Positions 11,526 to 22,034 of a stretch of 64,000 nt of DNA are shown in pieces. The stretch's first letter is position 1; each line of letters starts with the position of its first letter. The DNA lies in NCBI GenBank assembly GCA_947359465.1, contig OX375873.1, positions 37,234,437 through 37,298,436 of the forward strand, given 5' to 3'. Under the pieces are notes generated by a model that saw nothing but the letters and a program-made list of their open reading frames with translations, did no database searches and was not told the origin of the DNA. The stretch comes from Metellina segmentata. Lineage: Eukaryota; Arthropoda; Arachnida; Araneae; Tetragnathidae. The position numbers were made by a program, and so were the translations under genes.

Positions 11526-12544
11526 GTGTTTGGTAATTCTATCTGGCTATTTTAACAATTGACAGATTTTTCAAGAATGTTGCATGCAAATTCTGATCAA
11601 TACGCCAACCCATGGCAGCAGAGGTTTCTAAAGAAAAATTTTCACAATTGCTGTTGAATATAATTTGATTTCTTCAATTATTTTTTGCTCTACAAATGGA
11701 ATCGGATTTCGTTCGGTCTATCCATAATGTGCTTTGCAATTATTTTGTGATCGCAAGAATTACTTCTCCTATAAGTATAAGCAATTTGGTGCAATTATTT
11801 TCTTTTGAAAATGTTTCTAGCCTTCTTACACACTGCAACTGATTTCTTTTCAAAATCTCATACAAACGTTTCAAATAATTTCAAGTGTACTAAGCAGAAC
11901 GTACACATTCTAAAAATGCAGTTCTTTTTAAAATGTTAATGTAACAGTTTCAACATGCTTATGCATTTATAGACTTTTAACTTAAGCAAAATTAAGGGAA
12001 AATTTTTTAAACACAAATAACAATGGGGGTATGTTATCCAATTTGAATCAAACCTTATTTACATTAAGATAAGTCATTAAACGAATGTATAGAAATATGC
12101 ATAGGTATCATAAACTGCAAAACTGAAAACTCTGACAAAAGATTTGTTTGCTTTAGTTTTACAATTATAAAAAAGTTTAAAATTGAGGTAAATTCAAACA
12201 TTTCTTTCTCTTATTAAGGAATTATAATTAAGGAATTACTTAGTTTTAAATACTTACGATAGGGGGATGAATATTACGATTCTTAGAATCTTTGTCTGGA
12301 CGTCAAGAAGTATTGGTTGGAATTAAAATCCTATTTTTGGTTCTAAATCTATTTTTGTGTGCACTCTTAGATTAGAGTGTACATTATGGCAAAATTTTAC
12401 AACTAAAAGTTTGCGCCTAGAGAAAATATTGGCTTCAATTATTGAATATTGACTTAAATGAATATTACTTAGTAGTTAACGAAGATCAACAAACTTTACT
12501 TCCGTCAAATTCACAATAAAGTAACGCTATATTAACAGGAGTAT
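11526..12544. other. Unassigned AT-rich spacer
   Basis: No recognisable frame or repeat. Confidence 0.4.
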
Positions 12545-12690
12545 GGCTTGCGCTCTAGCTTTCAGTTCAACGATTTTTCAATTCGAATCTGGACGTGGGC
12601 GTGGATGTTGACAGCGGTTCAGAATCCACTTTCAGTCATAGGTCTCATTCTATTTATATGCGAGAGACTTGTTTCAATAAAACTTTTTTT
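12545..12690 (+). repeat. SINE family B copy
   Basis: Shares 'ttcgaatct..gacgtgggcgt', then 'gacagcggttcagaatccac' with the copies at 44155 and 50385. In the 50385 copy the upstream part resembles a pol III B box (gatttcgaatcac). Probably a second tRNA-derived SINE. The frames at 12595-12940 fall on this and flanking repeat DNA. Confidence 0.55.
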
Positions 12691-13465
12691 GTGTGTATGT
12701 CTGTCTTGAGTTGGGTGCAACATGGCCAAATACTGTCTTGCGTAATAAAACGCAATCCAATGAGCCCACCATATTTAGCTCATGTGTTGATGACTGTTGA
12801 GAGACAAACCACACCAATAAAGTAACGCAAAATAAATTAAATACAATATTAAGCAGAATCAAAAAACGATTTAAAACAATACCCACCATTAAAAACACTT
12901 TCAACTCGTGTACTAAAAGACTCAAGATTGATTGCGACAAATCTTGAAAAGAAGCAAAAAATAAATTTGGCTTTCCAGATTCAAAAAAATATACAAGAGA
13001 AATACGTTTCCAATTGTTTTAAGTACTTTTGTTCGCATACATTTAAACTGAACAAAAGCTTGTAAGACAAAAAGTATAAAAACCTTCATTGATTAAGAGA
13101 TATGAGAGTTCAAAAAACTCAAACCGAAATGCATTCCTTATTGAAGTCTTGCGTAAAAAGCAGATTTGAGTGTCTTTAGACACCGTAGTTATTTATAAAA
13201 AAAAATCCTTAGACGACATTTATTAAATTTAAAACCACCCGACAGAAGCCCGAGGCACTAGCTGTCCTTTGATGTCCCTGAAAGAAGCAAGTCTTTCGAA
13301 AGTTATTGTGTGCGTAGAATATTACTATATATTATTGAACTAAAATGGGGCATTCAAATTTTATTAGGTTTAGACTGCGGTGTTTGAGAATGAGATTTGA
13401 TCAATGTTTTATATGGAATCAAAATAGTATGAGTGAAAAAAAAAACGCTTGCAAAAGAAAGAGCA
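12691..13465. other. Unassigned
   Basis: No gene recognised. Confidence 0.4.
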
Positions 13466-14087
13466 GGGTCATTCCATATGGGGACACCTGAAGGGTGTTG
13501 CACCATAGTCATGAATTTTTTTCAAATTTTTACCATAGATAGACATGGAGGTTAAACCCTTAGATCTCAATTTTTTAAATATTTTGTCCAATATTGGCCG
13601 AGATACAATAATTTAAAAATTGGTCGGTTTTACAAAATGGCGGTCATCTTGGATTTGCCACACTGTCTATACAGGGCCTTAACTATAGAACTAATAGTTC
13701 AAATTACGTAATTGTAGTACCAAATAGAAGCCATTTATTTGAGGAGTGTACATAAAATACAAAACCAGTGGTAATTTTACATTTCAGTGGAGTTTTTTAC
13801 ATGTTAAGTGGAAAATTCACTTTTAAAAACGATCAACTTTAAAGGACTATAAAAAAATGAACCCTCTTATTTTTCTCTGAAACTTCGTGAACGTATTAAC
13901 TAACATATGTACTTTAATCTGAGAAAAATTCAGAGCGTGCAACACATTTTTCATTTTTGAATAAAAGCTATTCTAATGACAGCATGGATTTCAAAACGGT
14001 GGTGATCATGCAGTGCAAAAATGACCATAACTTAAAAAACAATGGTCAAATTTGAATTTTTATGATGTACTAATTCAAAGCAAGCTC
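13466..14087 (+). repeat. Left long inverted repeat
   Basis: Pairs with 16236-16867. Matching landmarks are 'caccatagtcatga', 'gccacactgtctatacaggg' and 'atgatgtactaattc', present in reverse order and complemented on the right. Confidence 0.85.
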
Positions 14088-14772
14088 ACATTATTACTTG
14101 TTTATATATCAATACACATAGCAAACGAACATTCAAACACAAATAGTAAATTCTATTCAGTAACATTTGAAATAAAAAAGAAGAATAAATTTTGTTTGCT
14201 AAAATATATTATTTTTAATTGATAGTTAAATTATTATTTGATAAAACACAAAATAATTTTTACTCTATTAAATAAATATCGTTTGCTTAACAAAGTAGAA
14301 GGTATTTAGGTCATCAAACAGAGTTGGCTAAGTTCTTTTTGAGTATTTTTGAGTTCTATGCTGGAGATTGAGTTTTTTTCAAACAAAACATTCCCAAGTA
14401 TCATTGTGTACTGAGTTTATTCCTTTCTTTAAATTCTCTCCTCGTGATTCAGAAATATTAAAAATGAGAATACATCACCTAATTCTAGAGAAAAAAATTT
14501 TGAAAGTGGAAGAATCGGCAAGTCTTACACGGTTAAATTTTTAAAGAGGTACAAGTTGAAACAGAAAACATGTTATGACCCATTTAACCAACATCCAAAC
14601 AAGATCAGAGCAAAATGTCTGAAAACAATTTCCCTGGATTTATCTTTGGCAAATTCCTAAGTACTTATTTCTGGTTTCCAGAGTTTCAGGTTCCTCAACA
14701 ACTTTCATTGGTACCATAGGATTTGAGAAAACCATCAAATTACCAACATTCCAAATTGAACAATATGTTGCA

Positions 14773-15424
14773 CTAGGGGGCCCGCCCCCTGCTCGCTAAC
14801 GCACGTCAACCCCCGCAGGATTGCTTCGCAATTCTCATTGGTTCTATGCGCGAACCTATGCTTGCTTCGCTCGCATCAATGAAGACACGTGTCCTAGCAG
14901 ATGGGATTGATTACAAAATATGATATTCCAAAAAAATATTTTTCAAATCTAAATTTGTTGTATTACATAAAAGATATATACAATACCTCTGGAATCAGAA
15001 TTTAAATGAAAACTTTGAGCAAATTTTTACTCGCAATGTGAGCGCTGCTTTGGAAATTGAATACCTAGCATGTTGTTTGTGTGTACATTTCCCCAATACT
15101 CGAGCCACCCATACACTTTTTGACTGAGTTTGTTGTCGAAAGTTGTAGTGCACGCGTCTTGTTGTACTATAATTGTTAGCCTTGAAAAGGACCGTTTTTT
15201 AAATAGCCCTGAAATAGCCCCGCTTTCTTAGATTTCTATTACAAACCGCAACAGCTCGTCTAAAATTCATTTTTTTTTTCAATAAAATTTCATCCGATAA
15301 CGCTATAGATTCAAATGAGGCGCGAGGCTCCTAGTAAACAAACAATCGCACAATGTTGCCAAAACGCGGTAACAAATAACGTCTTTTTTGCGTGCCACGT
15401 AAGAGAAATATATATATATATAGA
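14773..15424 (-). mobile_element. Helitron family 1, complete 652 bp copy
   Basis: On the minus strand it starts TCTATATATATATATA then TTCTCTTACGTGGCACG (plus-strand end 15424). It ends with a hairpin in GGGGGCGGGCCCCC followed by CTAG (plus-strand 14773). The flanks are A before TC and T after CTAG, the Helitron insertion rule, with no target duplication. There is no Rep/helicase gene, so it is non-autonomous. It is inserted in the core of the long-TIR element and is therefore younger than it. Confidence 0.88.
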
Positions 15425-16235
15425 TGTGTGTATGGAATAATTAGTGGATTGGAAAGATTTTGGAATGCTGTGTGAGGAATATTATGTTTACAAATTTATG
15501 TTCATGGAACTTCAAAGATCAAGTGAATCCTCTATACATGGTCAGAGTCTTTAGATACATGTTGGGCTGCTTAGGAACGCATAATAAAAGTCATATCTTC
15601 TCCCGCAACTACAACAGGAAGAATATACCACGTTGCTCCTGATGAAAATTAATTAATTGAACTATCGTTCGAAAACTACAAAACAAATTGAATTATGAAG
15701 TAATAATATTTTTTATTTTGTGTTTATGTGACCATTTTTATTTATGCTCGATATTTATCTTTAAAGACTTGTGTTTAAAAAAAAAATTTCAGTGTTCAGA
15801 AATTTTAGTTTTATTTTGTCAACTTCAAGAACATGATTAGATTTACTATAATGATTCTCCATATTAAACCAGCTTAAAATATGATAAGTTTTGTTTTTTA
15901 TTGAGCCTATATCAAGTCATATGACTGTTTGTTATGTACAATTGAGGTTATTATAAATAATTTTGTATTTCTAAAAAGATAACTATTAAGTAAAAGAATT
16001 TCACTGATAATTTTGAAACAATATACCCTAAGCATAATGTAATTTTTTATAGAAATATTGAAATTAAATATTGTAAAATGCCTAATATTTTGAAAAGTAT
16101 TTTTTTTTAAAATTTAAACAAATAAAAACATTTTTCTACGCTGTTTCTTAAAGGTACTTTTAGAAAGACAGCCATGCTATAAAACAAATTAAAAATAATT
16201 TGATACAATATTGATATATAAACATGAAATATGGC

Positions 16236-16867
16236 GAGCTTGCTTGGAATTAGTACATCATAAAAATTCAAATTTGACCATTGTTTTTTAAGTTATGGTC
16301 ATTTTTGCACTGCATGATCACCACCGTTTTGAAATCCATGCTGTCATTAGAATAGCTTTTATTCAAAAATGAAAAATGTGTTGCACACTCTGAATGTTTC
16401 TCAGACTAAAGTACATATGTTAGTTAATACTTCCACAAAGTTTCAGAGAAAAATAAGAGGGTTCATTTTTTTATAGCCCTTTAAAGTTGACTGTTTTTAA
16501 AAATGAATTTTACACTTTACATGTAAAAAACTCCACTAAAATGTAAAATTACCACTGGTTTTGTATTTTATGTACACACCTCAAATAAATGACTTCCATT
16601 TGGTACCAAAATTACTGAATTTGAACTATTAGTTCTATAGTTAGGACCCTGTATAGACAGTGTGGCAAATCCAAGATGGCCGCTATTTTGTAAAATTGAC
16701 CAATTTTTGAATTATCGTAACTCGGCTAATATTGAACAAAATATTTAAAAAATTGAGATCTAAGGGTTTAACTGCCATGTCTATTTATGGTAATAATTTG
16801 AAATAAAATCCATGACTATGGTGCAACAACTTTTTCTCAAAATGGGTGTTTTCACGTGGAATGACCC
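16236..16867 (-). repeat. Right long inverted repeat
   Basis: Complement of 13466-14087 with scattered substitutions and small indels, enough to show that the element is not very recent. Confidence 0.85.
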
Positions 16868-16986
16868 AGCAGTGAGATATAAAAAAATCTATTTTATCGC
16901 TCTGGGTTAAATATAAAGATATTTCTTTCCCATTCACCAGCTAAGCTATAAAACACTCACGCAACAATTCGCAAAAAAATATATAT

Positions 16987-17120
16987 CTATATAAATAAAA
17001 AATGGAGTGTTTGTACATTGATTTGTTTCCTCTCTCTGAAGGTATTTATCCGTTTTGAGACATTTTAATGTGAAGTCAGAGGGTCCTGCGTTTTGTGTCT
17101 TCTTTGTTCAATCTGCTAGA
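16987..17120 (+). mobile_element. Possible Helitron 5' end fragment
   Basis: An A followed by TCTATATAAATAAAAAATGG resembles a Helitron 5' terminus of a third family. No 3' hairpin and CTRR end was found, so this is tentative. Confidence 0.35.
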
Positions 17121-17123
17121 TAT

Positions 17124-17420
17124 ACAGTAGAACTCCAGTTATCTGAACGCCAATAAGCCGGATCGCTTTGAGTAATAAATGAAGTCAGCAAAATCCGCAT
17201 ATTAAAAGTTTCTTATCGGTGAATGATAAAAACGAAGAGGACAAAGTGTCAGTTCAGGACATAAGAAACAGTGAAAATACCTGGATGTTCCGTGTGCAGT
17301 GACGATGTACTCATTCAATGTGTGAGAGAAGAACTTATAGATGACACGTAAAATGACGTCGTCATTGCTACTCAACTAGACTGGGGACCGACAGCTTCAG
17401 TCTACGTTTATGAGCGGTGG
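17124..17420 (+). mobile_element. pogo/Tigger-like remnant
   Basis: TA then CAGTAGAACTCCAGTTATC and 'tgaacgccaataagccgga' resembles the terminal repeat of pogo/Tigger-type elements. The following bases can be read as a short acidic peptide (NEEDKVSVQDI) with a stop. No right end found. Confidence 0.4.
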
Positions 17421-17762
17421 CAACGGCCTTGGCAATTTTCTTGGCGCACTTCCAATGTCGCCAAGGAAAGAATTCTTTCCAAAATATTTTTCTTCCAAAA
17501 ATATTTTTCTTTTTACAACGGAAAATGAAGCTTGGAAATAAATTTGAGAACGTTTTGAAAATTATATTTTTTAAAAACTTTTACAAAAAGTATTAAGCTT
17601 AAACACATTTCCAAACACAATTGTGAACCAGCAGGAAAACTAAACTGCATTTGTTGGGTAAATAAACCCTGAAACATCAATTACACTAGATACAGTGGAC
17701 ATGTTGAAAAAGAAAAATATTTTAAATACCTTGAGGATGATATATGTCACCATCAAGGTGCT
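17421..17762. other. Unassigned
   Basis: AT-rich, no feature identified. Confidence 0.4.
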
Positions 17763-18411
17763 AATTTGTTAAATTCCATCATATCTGGATTAATAACTTG
17801 TGTGGTTTGTTCTAAAATTAAGAATAAGCATTACCTTTTAACCATAACATTTTAAAATTTAGATCGTATTTTGCATTCATAACTAACCGAGTTGTAGTTT
17901 TTCTGTTATATAATAATAAGGAGTAATCTACCAAGCACTTTAAGTTCTCTCACAATATCTCTTATATAAGGTAAGATGATTTGTTAAATTCCATCATATC
18001 TGGATTAATAACTTGTGTGGTTTGTTCTAAAATTAAGAATAAACATTACCTTTTAACCATAGCACTTTTTAATTTAGATCATATTTTGCAATCATAACTA
18101 ACCGAGTAGTAGTTTCTCTGTAATATAATTATAAGGAGTAATCTACCAAGCACTTTAAGTTCTCTCACAATATCTCTTAGATGAGGTAAGATGATTTGTT
18201 AAATTCCATCATATCTTGATTAATAACTTGTGTGGTTTGTTCTAAAATTACTAATAAACATTACCTTTTAACCATAACATTTTAAAATTTAGATCGTATT
18301 TTGCAATCATAACTAACCGAGTAGTAGTTTTTCTGTAATATAATAATAAGGAGTAATCTTCTAAGCACTTTAAGTTCTCTCACAATATCTCTTAGATGAG
18401 GTAAGATGATT
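17763..18411 (+). repeat. Tandem repeat, 3 x 215 bp
   Basis: Three head-to-tail copies. The phrase 'tttgttaaattccatcat' begins at 17765, 17980 and 18195, an exact 215 bp period. Each unit ends with 'ctctcacaatatctctta' and 'aggtaagatgat'. Differences between units are a few percent substitutions, with almost no length change. This could be a young satellite seed or a local duplication. No reading frame is preserved. Confidence 0.9.
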
Positions 18412-19639
18412 ATCTCGTAGAATTCTGAAAAAATTAATGACTTCGCTCATCTGATTAAAAAAAAAAAATCCCGAAACAACGCTTGACACCATCCCAACAG
18501 CTAGCATTTAGCCGGCCCATAGAAACTGTGTCCAATCTGACGGATAAAAATGTAATAGGGTTAAAAGTTCCCCTCCTCGTGAGAAATAGTTAGGAAAGAA
18601 AGTTCGCAAGGAAAGAATAATAATGAAAAGAAAAACCCCGAGCAGTTTTTCACACGAGCGGGCGAGTAATAAACGAAATTAGACCTTCGGAGGAAATTAA
18701 TTGGAAAAGAAGTTGGCGAAGTTGAAACCGAATAAAAGAAAATTAGAAAATGATTGGAGGGTTCAGGCTTAAATCGGTGCGAGTATGGAATAGTCACTTG
18801 TACACTGGGTTTTATTTGGTTAAGCCGGGAACAAGAGAGTTTGAACGAAATTGAAATTTTATCGTTGCAAATGTCTCGAATTCATAATGGTTTGATTACA
18901 TCTCATTGTCAGAATTCATACAGAATTGGATTCTAAATCTAAATATATTAAGTTATATATATTTAGAAATGATCCAAATATCAGGAAATTTTTTGATATT
19001 AGTGTCATAGGGGGTGAATCAACAAGGTAGTTTGTTGCTAAACTTCTCACAGGTCCATATTATATTTATTAGATTCAGATAATTTAACTAATTTACAATT
19101 TTAGCTACATGTAAAACAAATCAATCACAGTAGTGAACTAAATCAATCATAAGTTAACGTGAAAACTTATCAATTGTTACTTATTAGTTACCATTAAAGT
19201 TTGAGTCATTAGTTTCCAGTGATTAGTCATATTGGGCCCAGCTAATATCAGACACAATATTCTAATATTGGTTTAATGTATTACATTAATTTTACAGTTT
19301 TAAAAATATGCGTGACAAAATTGCATAGCTATAGCTAAATTAATTTTCGAGTTGTTAAGTCTCCATTGAATGGTCAGGTGTGAAACATGCTTATAAACCA
19401 TGAATTCCCTTTTCGTAGCTTTCTGTTTTTAATAACTGCAGTCTATTTAAAATGGTAAGGCTTTTTAAAAATTAGTATAGAGATTAGAAATGTTTTGCAG
19501 TTTTGTTTTGTGTTTGATAACGTAAAAACAAAATAAGAGAATTTCGAAAAAAAAAGAGGATTTTTTAAAAAAATTCATAAAAATCAATCATGATTATTTT
19601 TTAATGTTTTTCGTAGTACCTGTTTATGAAATATTGGCA
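18412..19639. other. Unassigned
   Basis: Frames at 18561-18936 are short and not recognised. Nothing else seen. Confidence 0.4.
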
Positions 19640-20075
19640 AAGCAAATAAATAATAGTACTTCATAAAATAATAGTAGTTCACAAAATTGCGATAAATACT
19701 GCAAGAAAATTCGAAAACAATATTAAAATTACCAGGGGTTCAAATTTAAAAATATTGGAATATTTTGAAAAATATTTATTTTTAATTAATGTTTATAAAA
19801 TTTTTTATGAATTTTTTGTGTATATTTAAAGTGTATTACAATCAAATACGCTAAAACGTTTTGAAATGTTTGCAAAACAAATAAATAATAGTACTTCATG
19901 AAATATACGTACAAAATTGCGAAAAATACTGCAAAAAAACACAAAATTCGAAAAAAATATTAAAATTATCGTAGGTAAAATTTAAAAAAAATTGGAATAT
20001 TTTGAAAAATATTAATTTTTAATTATTGTTTATGCGATGTTTTGAATAATTTTAATGTATATTTAACGTGCATTA
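19640..20075 (+). repeat. Direct duplication, about 235 bp unit
   Basis: Two diverged copies in tandem. 'caaataaataatagtacttc' begins at 19643 and again at 19878. Both continue through 'ttggaatattttgaaaaata' and 'atgtttataa'/'ttgtttatgc'. Confidence 0.75.
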
Positions 20076-20671
20076 GAATTAAGAAGTTACTCTAAAACTC
20101 TTTGTTATAAACGTATAATCAAAAATAATTGTTCAAATGGTACTTTGTCCCACTAGAATTCGCATGATAGAAACACCAGAAATGTTGAAACATAGATAAT
20201 GCTTGTAGCACTGACATCACAAGGCTTTCTTTGAGAGTCTAGCAAAGCAATTTTTCTATGAATCAGTATTAATCTTTAAAATAACTGGTTTCATTTTGAA
20301 GTTTTCCAGAGAACAAAAGTAGAGTTTCCGTCAGACAAGAGGTTGTTCACCAATGCAACAATTCTTAAAAGCGTGGCACGTTTCCAAATTGCGTCATTTA
20401 TTTCAAGTGCTATTGTCTGCTTTCAACAGTCTGACACCCAGAAACCCCTTGCCAGAACTAACTTATGAATTACATCTGATGATGTAGCGTGCTATTTAAA
20501 AATAGCTCAATCATAAGAATATGTTTTATCAGGAGAAAAAGACTGCTAAATTAACTCATGAAACACCGACTCTCAATACTTAAAAATGGTATAGATTTTA
20601 GAGGTTACTCACTCACCAAGACTCCAACTGTCGTATACATTACTTATAGTCTGGATTATTTAGTCACATAA
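20076..20671. other. Unassigned
   Basis: No gene or repeat recognised. Confidence 0.4.
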
Positions 20672-21037
20672 TCTATCTATATAAAAAGGATGTGTGTTTG
20701 TGTATATTCCTTATACAAATCTACACCGTTTGACCAATCCATACCAAATTTAGTTGGTACACTTATACTTTAAAACACTGCGGAAAACATAGGCTATTTA
20801 TTTCCTGTCCTCAGATCAATCTGTAGTCATGAAAATTGACACATAGGCAGTCCTAAAAGTTCCGCTCGAAGCCCCAATTTTAAAATCTAAAGTTTTTTTC
20901 TGCAATAAATGGACATGGACAAGGAAACGCTCTGCAGGGTTTGTGTATTCGAGTCAACACGGGAAAATGTCGCGGCGATATTTTATCTGTCGCGGTTATA
21001 TTTGTGAAACATGAGTAACACCTGGTTATTCAGCTAG
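20672..21037 (+). mobile_element. Helitron family 2, 366 bp copy
   Basis: It begins after an A with TCTATCTATATAAAAAGG and 'atgtgtgtttgtg', and ends with CTAG followed by T. The interior matches the reverse-oriented copy at 35543-35897 ('aaattagttggtacact' and 'ctcagatcaatctgtag' against their complements). No coding capacity. Confidence 0.7.
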
Positions 21038-21272
21038 TTTTTAATAAAGCAAACTCTACTGTCTTATACTACTATTATATGATGCATAGCGAGATGTAAA
21101 TTCTGATTGATGTGCAGATGGTCGAAGTTATATTCAATATGGAATGAAACCTTGATACATGTGTGTTTACTACTAGCTCAATTTGAAAACTCTACCCTAG
21201 TTCATTACTTTTCGGTGTAAACATTGTTTGCTTAAGCTTGACCAGATTTGACGCTTACTACAACAAAACCAA

Positions 21273-21314
<42 letters not shown>

Positions 21315-21322
21315 GATATATA
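21038..21322. repeat. Spacer ending in (TC)n(TA)n
   Basis: From about 21272 the sequence becomes a run of TC then TA dinucleotides up to the LTR at 21323. The end of this run is probably the start of the Helitron whose body resumes at 25009. Confidence 0.7.
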
Positions 21323-21689
21323 TGTAGGAATACTAGACAACGGTAGTTGTCTACTAGTCTGGAAAGAACTCATTATAAGAGCAACGAGACTGGTAGGAGT
21401 CAGTTGCATTGTAGTAGGAATGCAAGGCAAGACTGTCACGAGCCATTCACATTCTGGTATTCAGTTACGAGAAAATTAATAGAACAGACACTTTTTCCCC
21501 TGGACGCCATTGAGAGCTGACGTATTTTTTCCGAGCAGAGACGACTGCTGCAGATAATGACGGAACTGTTTTAAATTTTACTCAACTGTACATAATAATT
21601 GTATATATTTATTCATTAAATGTCAATGTGCTGTAAGATTCGAAGTCTTTAATATAGACCTTACCAAACAGAACAACACGAATCTTACA
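21323..21689 (+). repeat. 5' LTR
   Basis: 367 bp, TG...CA ended. Contains 'gtatatatttattcattaaa' with AT-rich promoter or polyadenylation-like sequence about 70-100 bp before its 3' end. Same as 24642-25008. Confidence 0.93.
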
Positions 21690-22034
21690 AAAAATGAGGG
21701 TTCGGCCGCGATGTGAAAAACCGTTGACGACCGCGACGATTCTCCTCTTTCGTACGAGGGCTTGAACGACGGATTAGCAGACCCCGAAAGCAGTGACGAT
21801 TGAACCGGCCGGCGGAATGTTTTGACTACCTATGCAAACCTGGACTTGTGTTTTAATCATCTGCAAGAACAGTTTCATGACTTCTCCTGACGTGGTGCTG
21901 ATGATAGACTGAAACGACAAAAAAGAAAACGCGTAGACGAAAAAACGCGTAGACGAAAAAGACGAGTTGACGGAAAAGACGGATAGAAGGAACTTTCGAA
22001 ACTGTGAGTACAGAATTTTGTTTTAATTGATGAC
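21690..22034 (+). other. Retrotransposon leader
   Basis: Non-coding leader between the LTR and gag. It contains a duplicated 'aacgcgtagacgaaaaa' motif at about 21938-21972. It should hold the primer-binding and packaging signals, but I could not match a primer tRNA. Confidence 0.6.

Larger units (their letters stand above)
13466..16867. mobile_element. Non-autonomous DNA element with ~620 bp TIRs
   Basis: The unit begins GGGTCATTCCATATGG at 13466 and ends with the complementary CCACGTGGAATGACCC at 16867. It is flanked by AGCA on both sides (13462-13465 and 16868-16871), a 4 bp target duplication. The terminal inverted repeats are about 622 bp (13466-14087) and 632 bp (16236-16867), with modest divergence. 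The core of about 2.1 kb holds no recognisable transposase and includes a secondary 652 bp Helitron. Long TIRs with a short duplication occur in several DNA transposon groups (for example Academ and Sola). I cannot assign the superfamily. Confidence 0.85.

Noticed and set aside
17763..18411. Regular repeats that could suggest a CRISPR array
   Set aside because: Units are 215 bp, contiguous and without variable spacers, in clearly eukaryotic DNA. It is a tandem repeat.
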